Shown: in pieces, positions 17,026-25,664 of the stretch | How positions within the stretch are numbered: position 1 is the first letter of the stretch | Layout: every line of letters starts with the position of its first letter | NCBI GenBank assembly: GCA_016933535.1 | Contig: JAFGAS010000072.1 | Location: 65,410-129,409, forward strand | Direction: 5' to 3' | Length of the DNA stretch: 64,000 nucleotides | Source of the DNA: Candidatus Zymogenaceae bacterium | GTDB taxonomy: Bacteria; Desulfobacterota; Zymogenia; Zymogenales; Zymogenaceae | Translations under genes and position numbers: made by a program | The notes under the pieces: model-generated | What the model was told of the DNA's origin: nothing | Seen by the model: only the letters and a program-made list of their open reading frames with translations | Database searches by the model: none

Positions 17026-17790
17026 ATGACCCAGGGAGAGATACTGCGACTTGACGTTGATGATATAGATCTATCGGCAGCCCTCATCCCGGGCAGAAAA
17101 CGGCCCCTGCATGGAGGGCACGGCGACCTCCACTCGGCCGACGCCCTGCTGGTCTCCCGGTCGGTCCCGGTCGTGGCCGTGGCCGACGGTCCGGAGCGCA
17201 ACCCCGCGGCCTCTTCGTCCTTCCTGAAGAAATTTGACGATGCCCTGGCCGCTTCATCGATCCGCTTTGCGGGCCGCCCCATCGCACAGTCTTTTGCCGC
17301 AGTCACAGGCCTCGTCAACACCCTGGTCAGGACGGTCGGATACCATGACAGCACGACCTTTTCCGCCTTTATCCCGGTCACGGACGGTAGCACGCCGCTG
17401 GGAATCGTCCTGCATACGGGCGATTCTCTGATACTGCGTATCGAACAACTGACCGGCGTTGTCACCCAGATTTCCCGGACGAGCCACGTCGTCGTGGGCA
17501 GGGCGACGGCCCTCTTCCAGACCGAGATTATTCCGTTTGGCACCGGCGATCTGATAGTGCTCGCGTCCGACGGCGTAACCGACCTGGCGCGCACCCGCGG
17601 GGTCGTTCCCGCGGCGCTCCTTTCGGCCGGAGCCCCGGTCTCCGGCTGCCGGTCCGTCGTCCAGTATATCGTCGATTCGGCAGGCGAGACCAGCGTCCGC
17701 CTTGACGACATCACCATCGTCTGCGCCGCCGTAGGGCCGCTGTCGGTCGCCGGCGGCGGACCGTCCGCAAGCCGGATAATCCTCACCTGA
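17026..17790 (+). CDS. PP2C-like serine/threonine phosphatase domain protein
   Basis: A 254-aa soluble protein with a divergent PPM/SpoIIE-type fold. The metal-site landmarks appear in order: VAVADGPE (first Asp-Gly, lacking the usual second Gly pair), STTFSAFI, LHTGDSLILRI, LIVLASDGVTDL and LDDITIVCA at the C-terminus. Those four acidic positions are what Mn/Mg-dependent PP2C phosphatases need, so activity is plausible. There is no sensor, kinase or anti-sigma-factor gene nearby, hence the target is unknown. An AGGAG lies 12 bases before the ATG, rather far. It converges with the MscS gene. Confidence 0.7.
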   Translation: MTQGEILRLDVDDIDLSAALIPGRKRPLHGGHGDLHSADALLVSRSVPVVAVADGPERNPAASSSFLKKFDDALAASSIRFAGRPIAQSFAAVTGLVNTLVRTVGYHDSTTFSAFIPVTDGSTPLGIVLHTGDSLILRIEQLTGVVTQISRTSHVVVGRATALFQTEIIPFGTGDLIVLASDGVTDLARTRGVVPAALLSAGAPVSGCRSVVQYIVDSAGETSVRLDDITIVCAAVGPLSVAGGGPSASRIILT

Positions 17791-17857
17791 CGGCCTCTTC
17801 ATACCACCGGCCCCGGTCCCGCCGACGGTGACGGTCTGCGCCCCGCTACTATTACCT

Positions 17858-18928
17858 TTACTTTTTGTTGTGATCCGTATCTGAAAGGTAGAGGGTTTGT
17901 GTTGGAAACGGTATCTCGATCCCTTCGGCGGCAAAACGCTCAAAGAGCCTCTTGATGAACTCGTGGATGACCAGGTACTGATCCGTGTACTGGTGGACGC
18001 GCAGTATAACGTTGAAATTGATGGAGTATTCCGAAAGCTGGGTGAAACGAACCAGCGGCTGGAATTTTTCGACCCCCCCGGGGACTTCCTTCATTACCAA
18101 GGCCGCCACTTCTATGCTCACCCGTTCTACCTTGGCCAGGTCGCTCGTATAGCTTACCCCGACCGGTACGATCAGCGACATTTCCTGGACCGGTCGGGAG
18201 AGGTTCGTAATGACGGTCGTGGAAAGCCTGCTGTTGGGAACGATGACGACGGTGTTGGTCAGCGTCCTGACCACCGCGTTTCTCCAGTTAATATCGGTGA
18301 TGTGCCCCTCGCCGCCCGTTTCGAGCCTGACGTAATCTCCCGGCTTGATCTTCTTTGAGGCGATGATCTGGATGCCGGCAAAGAGGTTGGACAGCGTATC
18401 CTGCAGCGCCAGGGCCGCGGCAAGCCCTCCAACCCCCAGGGCCGTCAGGATGGGCGTTATCGAGATATCGAGGGCCGCCAGGGCGACGAGCCCCCCGACG
18501 ATGAGAATGATAATATAACTGAGATTCGTAAAGAGGGTCGTGGAGGGGTACCCCACGCGTTTGAGATAGAAACTGATAAAGCCGACGGAAACACGCGCCA
18601 GCACGATCGTCATCGAGATAATGACGAGAATGAGCAGTGCCTTGTTGATGGTAACGACGTACTTGTGCTTTATCGTGAGCCCTTCGACAGCATAATAGAC
18701 TCCCGCCAGGGTAAACCAGAGGATGCCCATCCGCCTGAAGGCCCTGATGACGAAGTCATCAAATTTATAACGGGTTTTTTTAACGAGCCGCGCCAGCTGT
18801 CTGATGAGAATCACTTCTATAGCACAGCCGATGAGAAACCCCCCGATCACATGGGCCACGGGCAGGAAATATTTATACGTAGTCAGCTCTTTTAGAAACA
18901 GCATGACGTCTTTTGTCAGGGATTCCAT
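17858..18928 (-). CDS. Small-conductance mechanosensitive channel (MscS family)
   Basis: A 356-aa inner-membrane channel that opens on membrane tension during hypo-osmotic shock. Four N-terminal hydrophobic segments are followed by the pore-lining helix with the alternating Gly/Ala pattern (LGVGGLAAALALQDTLSNLFAG) and the beta domain stretch KIKPGDYVRLETGGEGHITDINWRN. The C-terminal domain ends with FPTQTLYLSD. The start is fixed by GGAGGAA seven bases upstream. It is transcribed alone, divergent from rubrerythrin. A second MscS (60198) with the same architecture lies in the trehalose operon. Confidence 0.92.
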   Translation of the reverse strand: MESLTKDVMLFLKELTTYKYFLPVAHVIGGFLIGCAIEVILIRQLARLVKKTRYKFDDFVIRAFRRMGILWFTLAGVYYAVEGLTIKHKYVVTINKALLILVIISMTIVLARVSVGFISFYLKRVGYPSTTLFTNLSYIIILIVGGLVALAALDISITPILTALGVGGLAAALALQDTLSNLFAGIQIIASKKIKPGDYVRLETGGEGHITDINWRNAVVRTLTNTVVIVPNSRLSTTVITNLSRPVQEMSLIVPVGVSYTSDLAKVERVSIEVAALVMKEVPGGVEKFQPLVRFTQLSEYSINFNVILRVHQYTDQYLVIHEFIKRLFERFAAEGIEIPFPTQTLYLSDTDHNKK

Positions 18929-19085
18929 TGGATTCCTCCGTCGGTTGTTTGAGCTCGGGGCGCCTTTCTCTCCTGCGCCGCGCGATAGTAACCGTTAAAT
19001 ATTGTAGCGGTTATCGGCCACGGTGTCAAAAGGTTTCGCCGGGCCGCCGGCCGCATCACTGACGTCTTAACAAGACGAAAAACCC

Positions 19086-19114
19086 TTGATTCGCACCACC
19101 AAATAGTGCACAAT
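19086..19114 (+). promoter_or_regulatory. Promoter of the rubrerythrin gene
   Basis: TTGATT and CACAAT spaced by 17 bases, 57 bases upstream of the rubrerythrin start. No Fur- or PerR-like palindrome was recognised. Confidence 0.45.
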
Positions 19115-19170
19115 GAAACTACGGTCGGCAAATTCCGGCACGGACTCAAAACCTACGGCGGAGGGAAAAG

Positions 19171-19668
19171 ATGGACGAGAAGATCAAGGGCGCCATGGAG
19201 CAGGTCTACACGGGTGAGTCAAAGGCACTGCTCAGACTTCAGGTCTATGCGAAGAAGGCCGAGGAAGAGGGGTTACCCCAGATCGCCAAGCTCTTCCGAG
19301 TGATCGCCTTTTCGGAATGGCTCCACGGCAGCCGCGCGTTGAGATATCTCCGGGAGATAAAGGGGACCGAGGAAAACCTCAAGCTCAGCTTCGAGTCGGA
19401 GACGAAGGTGGCCGGCGTTGCCTACGAGCAGTTTATCAAGACCGCAACGGAACTGGACGACAATGCGGCGCTCACGATCTTTGCCCAGTCCCGGGACGTG
19501 GAAGAGGTGCACGCGAAGTTATACAAGGAAGCGATGGGCCATCTCATGGAAGAGACCGAGACGACCTACTGGGTGTGCGAGGTCTGCGGCTACGTCTCCG
19601 ACGGGGTGCTCCCCGACGAGTGCCCGGTCTGCCAGGCAAAAAAGGATAAATTCGTTGAGTTCAAATAA
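19171..19668 (+). CDS. rbr: Rubrerythrin
   Basis: A 165-aa peroxide-reducing protein protecting anaerobes from oxidative stress. The N-terminal four-helix ferritin-like domain carries diiron ligands Glu16 (TGES), Glu49 and His52 (SEWLHG) and Glu111/112-His114 (DVEEVHA). The C-terminal rubredoxin-like domain has CEVCG (Cys136, Cys139) and CPVC (Cys151, Cys154) for the FeS4 site. It reduces hydrogen peroxide with electrons from rubredoxin or an NAD(P)H oxidoreductase. The GGAGGG site fixes the start. Its presence supports an anaerobic host, in line with the GREs. Confidence 0.95.
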   Translation: MDEKIKGAMEQVYTGESKALLRLQVYAKKAEEEGLPQIAKLFRVIAFSEWLHGSRALRYLREIKGTEENLKLSFESETKVAGVAYEQFIKTATELDDNAALTIFAQSRDVEEVHAKLYKEAMGHLMEETETTYWVCEVCGYVSDGVLPDECPVCQAKKDKFVEFK

Positions 19669-19739
19669 TCCCGGCATCCCCACCGGAGACAAGCGTATCG
19701 CCTGACCTTCCGGATACGGCCCGCGGCCGCGGCTCTTGT

Positions 19740-20597
19740 CTACCTGATCGGCCTCACCTGCGCGTTTGTCAGCCCGAGTTCGACTCCGCTTAACACCCGG
19801 CAGCTTACGACAAATCCATTGACGGATACCTTTTTGGCCTTTTCGATTGCCGCGATTTCCGGGCCTTTGCCGGTCACGATGACGAAAATACGCGCGTGGG
19901 TCGGCGATTTTGTGTCCGCCTCGGCTTCGATGTATCGGCTCTCCCCGGTCTTGGGCAACAAGGCGTCAAAGAAAAACAGGACATCCTCGATTCTCGTGAC
20001 CAGATACGCGCCCGATACGTTCTTGCCGATCAGGTCTCCGGCAAGCTTTTTGATCTCGTCGGCTTTCTCCGATTCGGCCATCGCCGAGATTGCCGAGAGC
20101 TTTTCGTCAACCGCGGCGATAGTGACCGTCTCGGCCCCAACAAATCGTTCTTCGGGCAGGACGATCAGCGGAAGATCGGCCGGAAGCCCCCCCGTCACCG
20201 ACGGTCCCTCGGCCGTCTTTACCGGCGCGGCGGGTCCGGCTGGTTTTACCGGCCCATTGGCGGGAAGTTCAAGAGGATTTGACCCCACGGAAATCCTTCC
20301 GGCAATGAAACAAAGAAACATCCCGAAAATCAGCCCGAAGGCGATAAACAGCGTCTTGACCGTGTCCGGCTTTGGCTTCTTCTTATTACCGGGAGGCGCC
20401 GTATTCGGGATGCCCGCGCCGCTTGCCGTCGATGACACGTTTTCATTCATCAACTCATCCGCCTCCATCTCGGGGATATCGGGGGTAACGAAGAACTTCT
20501 TCTTGCATTTCGGACAACTCACGGCGCTTCCCGCCTCGGGGATCAAGCCGTCCTGGATTACACCGGAAAAATCACAATGCGGACAGGTTATTTTCAT
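19740..20597 (-). CDS. Zinc-ribbon membrane protein of unknown function
   Basis: A 285-aa protein. The N-terminus is an MJ0042-type zinc ribbon (CPHC at Cys5/Cys8, CPKC at Cys28/Cys31). A Pro/Lys-rich linker and one transmembrane helix (about 82-100) follow, then a periplasmic part with an Ala/Pro linker and a roughly 140-residue C-terminal domain containing a long helix-strand pattern. With a cytoplasmic zinc ribbon and an outer domain it resembles other ribbon-helix anchored proteins of anaerobes, but no enzymatic motif is seen. The start has CGGAGCG upstream. It converges with rubrerythrin; no operon partner. Confidence 0.7.
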   Translation of the reverse strand: MKITCPHCDFSGVIQDGLIPEAGSAVSCPKCKKKFFVTPDIPEMEADELMNENVSSTASGAGIPNTAPPGNKKKPKPDTVKTLFIAFGLIFGMFLCFIAGRISVGSNPLELPANGPVKPAGPAAPVKTAEGPSVTGGLPADLPLIVLPEERFVGAETVTIAAVDEKLSAISAMAESEKADEIKKLAGDLIGKNVSGAYLVTRIEDVLFFFDALLPKTGESRYIEAEADTKSPTHARIFVIVTGKGPEIAAIEKAKKVSVNGFVVSCRVLSGVELGLTNAQVRPIR

Positions 20598-20793
20598 GTT
20601 CGCTCCGTAAGACAGACAGCGGCATTACAATCGTAACAATACGAATCCCTCGGCGCCCGGGGGAGGAGTTATTCCGATGAATCGATGTTACTAACTATAT
20701 ACGAGTATTCACGGAAAATCAAGCAGAGATAATCAAGGCATGTCCGACGTATGCGGTCGCCGGGATCGTCGATACCGGCCGGAGTAATTCTTC

Positions 20794-20822
20794 TTGAGTA
20801 ATTAGGATTCGCGCATTATAAT
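20794..20822 (+). promoter_or_regulatory. Promoter of the patatin-like lipoprotein gene
   Basis: TTGAGT, 17 bases, then a perfect TATAAT. The mRNA leader would be about 100 bases. The rest of the 20598-20927 gap shows no gene. Confidence 0.65.
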
Positions 20823-20927
20823 AGTCAATATTTTATCGGCCGTTCGTCGTCCTGCGGCCCCGACGCCCCGTTTCCCGGCCAAAGGCCGCTTCCTCACGCG
20901 GAAAACCGGCGGCCTGGAGGACATGTC

Positions 20928-22274
20928 ATGAGCATATCCAAGATATCAATAATCGCCCTTCTTTCGGCGGCCCTCCTCATCGGTTCGGCCTGTGCGTTCT
21001 ATCGCGACGCCGTGATCGTCTACGACCTGCCCGCCGTACCGGCGGCCTCGCCCGCTCCCCGCGACGAGGGCAACTTCCTGGTGGCCCTGGCCGTGTCGGG
21101 AGGGGGGAGCCGCGCCGCGCTGTGGCATGCCGCCGTCATGAAGGAGCTCTACCGGCAGGTAAAGCTCCCCGACGGCAGGAGCATAACCGACGAGATCGAC
21201 TATATCTCGAGCGTATCGGGCGGGAGCCTGTCGTCGGCCTACTGGTGCCTCAACAAGCCCGAGGCCGACACGACCCATACCGATAGCTATAACACTTTTT
21301 TCGACGCGTACCTGGCCGATATGCGCGTCAATATCGAGTCCAAGATGGCCGGCGGCCCTTTTACCTGGTACCGTTACCTGATTTCCTCGGAGGACAAGGC
21401 GGTCGTGCTCGCCACGACGTTTGACAAGCTCTACTTTAACCACGCGACCTTCACAGACATAGCCGACCGGGAACGCCGCGGCGTCTCGCCCATATTGATC
21501 GCCAACGGCACCGACATGGATACCGGAGCAAAGTTTCTATTCACCACGCTTACCCGGTCGGATTTTGACGTGCGGCCCGAGCTGCTTACCCGGCGTCTTA
21601 CGGAGACCTCTCTTGCCGAGAGCGACGTCTCGTTCGGCGGGGACGTGCTGGATATCGTGACCACCGACGACATCGGCGTCTCAATTACGGATATGAAGAT
21701 ATCCCGGGCGGCGGCGGCCTCCGCTTCGGTGCCGCTGATCCTGGGCCCCGTGGTGATGCGGGACAATAAGAGGTCGACGCCCGAAAAAGACGTCTACGTC
21801 CATATCAACGACGGGGGGGTAAACGACAATCAGGGGATGGTTTCGCTCATGGAGCTCCTCTACGGACGGGTCGAGCGGGAGGGAAAGAAATTCAAGGGGG
21901 CGATAATCATCATCGTTGACGCCAACCAGTACATTGATCCGCGCTATTCCGAGGACATGGTGCGGGCCTTCTCGACTGTCGAGATGGTGGAGCGGTCGTT
22001 TTATATCTGCTTCTATCAGGGCCGGGCCTTTGCGTACCTCACGATCATGAACATCCTCAAGAGCGACCCGCGGTTTAAAGACGTGACCTTTGTCTACCTC
22101 TCGCCCTACCTGGCCGATGATCCCGCGATCTCGGATATCTTCACCCGGACGCCGACGCGATTCAAGATCACCCCCGGCCAGGCCGACAACATCGAGCGCG
22201 CCGCCGAGATCGTCGTGGAGAAGGTAAAGGAACGGCTGCTGGAAAAGCTGCAGAAAAGACAGGTGGGGAGGTAG
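20928..22274 (+). CDS. Patatin-like phospholipase, predicted lipoprotein
   Basis: A 448-aa envelope lipid acyl hydrolase. The N-terminal hydrophobic stretch ends in LIGSAC, making Cys22 a likely lipidation site. The oxyanion-hole motif is SGGGSRAA (57-64). The nucleophile elbow is SVSGGS with Ser97, where the usual first Gly of GxSxG is Ser. The catalytic aspartate lies in NDGG (Asp294), giving the Ser-Asp dyad of patatins. The GGAGG site 9 bases upstream selects the second of two ATGs, the first being closed by a stop. Likely acts on phospholipids at the outer membrane or in the periplasm. Next gene is a sugar symporter with no evident link. Confidence 0.85.
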   Translation: MSISKISIIALLSAALLIGSACAFYRDAVIVYDLPAVPAASPAPRDEGNFLVALAVSGGGSRAALWHAAVMKELYRQVKLPDGRSITDEIDYISSVSGGSLSSAYWCLNKPEADTTHTDSYNTFFDAYLADMRVNIESKMAGGPFTWYRYLISSEDKAVVLATTFDKLYFNHATFTDIADRERRGVSPILIANGTDMDTGAKFLFTTLTRSDFDVRPELLTRRLTETSLAESDVSFGGDVLDIVTTDDIGVSITDMKISRAAAASASVPLILGPVVMRDNKRSTPEKDVYVHINDGGVNDNQGMVSLMELLYGRVEREGKKFKGAIIIIVDANQYIDPRYSEDMVRAFSTVEMVERSFYICFYQGRAFAYLTIMNILKSDPRFKDVTFVYLSPYLADDPAISDIFTRTPTRFKITPGQADNIERAAEIVVEKVKERLLEKLQKRQVGR

Positions 22275-22386
22275 TCGATTCGCCGCTTTTAGCCTGCTCG
22301 GACCAAACGACGGCGCAATACGGGTTTCAAACCATATCACGGTGAGACCGGTTTCTTTCGTCCTACCATCACGATAGGGGATTTCG

Positions 22387-23742
22387 ATGAATCGAGACAA
22401 CAAGCTCAGCGTACCCGTAAAGATCGGGTTCGGCGCAGGTGAGTTTTCGAGCTCCGTATTCTTTACCGTTACCACCGTAATCCTGATGATCTTTCTGACC
22501 GACAACGTCGGGCTGTCGGCTACCCTTGCCGGTACCGCGCTTCTTATCGGCAAGCTCTGGGACGCCGTCATCGATCCGGTTATCGGTTACCTTTCCGACC
22601 GAACCCGAACGCGCATGGGCAGGCGCAGACCGTGGCTGTTGTTTGCCGCCCTCCCTTTCGCGATCACCTTCGCCCTGATGTTCAGGAACCCCGGCCTTTC
22701 GTCCCAGACCTCCCTCTTCATCTGGACGCTCCTTTCCTTCATGGCCCTTTCCACCGCCTATCCTTGCGCCAACATCCCGTACAATTCGCTGTTACCCGAC
22801 CTCACCCGTGACTTCAACGAGCGGACCTCGGTAACCGGTTATAAGACGGTCTTTGCCGTCGCCGGGACGCTCATCGGCGCGGGGGCGGCCGTCCCCCTCA
22901 TCGGGCTCTTTTCAAGCAAGGACGCCGGTTACTTCGGGATGGGGGTCATCTTTGCGGTTCTGATCGTGATCTCCGTCCTCTCGCCATTTTTCGCCGTAAA
23001 AGAGCCGCCGCTGCCCACGACAATACCCAAGCAGGGGATCTTCTCGTCCTACCGCGACGCCTTCGGCAACAGGCCGTTCGTCCTCATATTGACCGTCTGG
23101 ATGCTCAACACCATCGGGGTCGGCATCGTGATGGCCTCGATGATCTACTATTTCAAGTATGTCTTCCTCAATGAGGCGCTCATCACCCCGATCCTTCTGG
23201 TCCTGGTGCTGACGGCGGTGATCTTCGTCCCGATCACCGTCCGGGTTTCGGAAAAGATCGGAAAACGCGAAACCTATATCATCGGGATGTTCATTGCCGC
23301 CGCGGCGATCATGACCTTTTCCTTCGTCGCCCACATCATCGGCGTCACCTATTCGGCGATCATCATCTTCTTTGCCGGAATCGGGTTCTCGACCCACTAC
23401 ATCCTGCCGTGGTCGATGATTCCCGATACGATCGAGTACGACTACTCCCGGTACGGCACGAGGCGCGAGGGGATCTTCTACGGGCTCTGGGTCTTCGTGA
23501 TCAAGGTGGGAGGGGCACTGTCCGGGTTTATCGTGGGATTCATGCTTGACGCCTTCGGGTATATCCCGAACCTTGTCCACCAGCCGGCGCTGTCGTTGAC
23601 GGGTATGCGGCTGCTCGTTGGCCCGCTGACGGCGGTCTTCTTCATCGCCGCAAATATCGTTCTCTGGTTTTATCCGATCAACCGTAAGGCCTATGACGAG
23701 ATCATGGCAAAAATCCGGAAGATGGAATCCACGACGGGATAA
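22387..23742 (+). CDS. GPH-family sugar:cation symporter
   Basis: A 451-aa transporter with 12 predicted membrane helices of the glycoside-pentoside-hexuronide (MelB/XylP) family in the MFS. Typical features are KIGFGAGEFSSS at the N-terminus, LWDAVIDPVIGYLSDRTRTRMGRRRPW in loop 2-3 and the IPYNSLLPDLT region. The late-loop stretch SMIPDTIEYD is also family-typical. It moves a sugar or sugar-like solute with Na+ or H+ across the inner membrane. It is less similar to the two tandem GPH genes at 42572 and 44281 than they are to each other. AGGGGAT precedes the start. Substrate unknown. Confidence 0.88.
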   Translation: MNRDNKLSVPVKIGFGAGEFSSSVFFTVTTVILMIFLTDNVGLSATLAGTALLIGKLWDAVIDPVIGYLSDRTRTRMGRRRPWLLFAALPFAITFALMFRNPGLSSQTSLFIWTLLSFMALSTAYPCANIPYNSLLPDLTRDFNERTSVTGYKTVFAVAGTLIGAGAAVPLIGLFSSKDAGYFGMGVIFAVLIVISVLSPFFAVKEPPLPTTIPKQGIFSSYRDAFGNRPFVLILTVWMLNTIGVGIVMASMIYYFKYVFLNEALITPILLVLVLTAVIFVPITVRVSEKIGKRETYIIGMFIAAAAIMTFSFVAHIIGVTYSAIIIFFAGIGFSTHYILPWSMIPDTIEYDYSRYGTRREGIFYGLWVFVIKVGGALSGFIVGFMLDAFGYIPNLVHQPALSLTGMRLLVGPLTAVFFIAANIVLWFYPINRKAYDEIMAKIRKMESTTG

Positions 23743-23966
23743 CCTTTCTCTAAACAGGAGGCGCGGCCACAACGGCCGGAATCTCTTCGGTATCGAGCCT
23801 TAATATTTTTGGAGGTCTCCCGCGGTTGCCCGGCGGTCCGGCCGTAGCAGCGGCCTCCGGAACGATCTACCCTTCGATGATGAGATTCTTTATGTGTCAT
23901 GATATAATCTGCCGGGAACCGATACCCGCATGTAATGTTTACACCCGATAGTAGAGCGACCCGATC

Positions 23967-25538
23967 ATGAACATCGGTATTACCATAGAGACGCAGATAG
24001 TCTGGCTCCTTTTCCTGGCAAGCCTGGTCGCCATAGCGATACGGTATATTAGGCTGCCCTATACCGTGGCCCTGGTGCTGCTGGGCCTCGTCATGGGCTT
24101 TTTCCACATTATATCGGCCATACACCTCACCCCCGAGGTCCTCTTTTTCGTCTTCCTGCCCGCGCTCCTGTTCGAGGCGGCCTTTCATATAGAGATCAAG
24201 GACTTCACCAAGAATATCTGGGCCGTTTTTGTCCTCGCGTTCCCCGGCGTCGTATTCACCATGCTGGTCGTGGGCGCGATCATGTTTCTGGGGATAACCT
24301 CCTTTTCCGAAAACGCCGGCTTTACGATCGGATACGCCCTCCTGTTCGGCTCGATCGTCTGCGCCACGGACCCCATCAGCGTGATGGCGATTTTCAAGAG
24401 GCTGGGGATATCAAAGCACCTGAGCGTCATCATCGAAGGCGAAAGCCTCTTTAATGACGGCACCGCGGTGGTTATCTTTTCCCTGCTGATGCTGTCTCTA
24501 TCCGGCGGCGGCTTCACCCTCGAACAGGGACTTCAGAAATTTTTCATCGTGGTGACGGGGGGGGCGGCGATCGGGTTGGCCCTGGGTTTCCTTATGAGCG
24601 TTATCACGGCCCAGATTGACGACCATTTGATCGAGATTACCCTTACGACGATCCTGGCCTACGGTTCCTACATAGCGGCCGAACAGCTACACGTATCCGG
24701 CGTCATCGCCGTTGTCAGCGCCGGAATGATGAGCGGCAACTTCGGCACGCGGTATGGAATGTCTCCCACAACGAGGTTTGCGGTTTCATCGTTCTGGGAG
24801 TACGTCGTATTTGCCATCAATTCGGTCGTCTTCGTGATGATCGGGATCGAAATCAGCGTCACCAATCTCCTGGACAACTACCTGTTCATCCTGATGGCCT
24901 GGGCCGCCGTCATCTTTTCGCGCGCGGCCGTCATATACCTGGCCCGGCCGCTCATCACGTTTATCGGGGAGAAGTATTCGCCCAAAGAAGCAACGGTGCT
25001 GATCTGGGGAGGAATCAGGGGCTCACTGTCGATGGTGCTCGTTCTTTCCCTCCCGAAGGACTTTCCTCACCGGGAACTGATCCTCTCGATGACCTTCGGT
25101 GTGGTCTTCCTGACATTGATCGGCCAGGGGATGACCATGAAATACCTGATCGATTGGCTCAAGCTCCACGTCGACCGCAGCGATCGGGGGTCCTACGAAA
25201 AGAACAAGGGTGAGCTTATCGGGGCAAGCAGGGCCGTCGATGCGCTCGAGACGATGGCAAAGGAGCGGCTGATCCTGCCGGAAGTATATAAACAGCTTTC
25301 AGGTCTCTACTCCAAGAAAATCGGGCGGCTCGAAAAAGACGCGACAGATCTTCACCTCAAAAAAGAGGTCCTCACCCAATATGAGTACGTCGATACCCGG
25401 CGGCATCTGTTGATCGTCGAAAAAGAGGCGATAAAAGACGCCTTCTCGAAGGGCCATATCTCTTACGAGATCATGGACGAGCTTATCAAGAAACTGGACG
25501 AGGAAGGCGAGGCGCTGCTGGACCCGTCCCAAGGCTGA
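23967..25538 (+). CDS. Na+/H+ antiporter, CPA1/NhaP type
   Basis: A 523-aa antiporter. About 12 helices occupy residues 1-400. The ion-binding motif is ATDPISVMAIF, followed by EGESLFNDGTAVVIF, both hallmarks of the CPA1 family; RGSLSMVLVLSLP is in the later helices. A soluble helical tail of about 120 residues follows and may regulate activity. It exchanges cytoplasmic Na+ (or K+) for H+ and would fit with the osmotic-stress genes elsewhere in the window. The ribosome-binding site is weak. Monocistronic; it converges with the RND gene. Confidence 0.9.
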   Translation: MNIGITIETQIVWLLFLASLVAIAIRYIRLPYTVALVLLGLVMGFFHIISAIHLTPEVLFFVFLPALLFEAAFHIEIKDFTKNIWAVFVLAFPGVVFTMLVVGAIMFLGITSFSENAGFTIGYALLFGSIVCATDPISVMAIFKRLGISKHLSVIIEGESLFNDGTAVVIFSLLMLSLSGGGFTLEQGLQKFFIVVTGGAAIGLALGFLMSVITAQIDDHLIEITLTTILAYGSYIAAEQLHVSGVIAVVSAGMMSGNFGTRYGMSPTTRFAVSSFWEYVVFAINSVVFVMIGIEISVTNLLDNYLFILMAWAAVIFSRAAVIYLARPLITFIGEKYSPKEATVLIWGGIRGSLSMVLVLSLPKDFPHRELILSMTFGVVFLTLIGQGMTMKYLIDWLKLHVDRSDRGSYEKNKGELIGASRAVDALETMAKERLILPEVYKQLSGLYSKKIGRLEKDATDLHLKKEVLTQYEYVDTRRHLLIVEKEAIKDAFSKGHISYEIMDELIKKLDEEGEALLDPSQG

Positions 25539-25664
25539 ACGGCGCAGGGAAAGCCGGACCCGCCGTGATATTCGTACCTCCAATCATGGTCATCGGCAGA
25601 CCGGACGGCATCGCGGGCTCAATCCACTCCGACCCGGCGCGACCCCATCGACCTTCCCGGCGTC

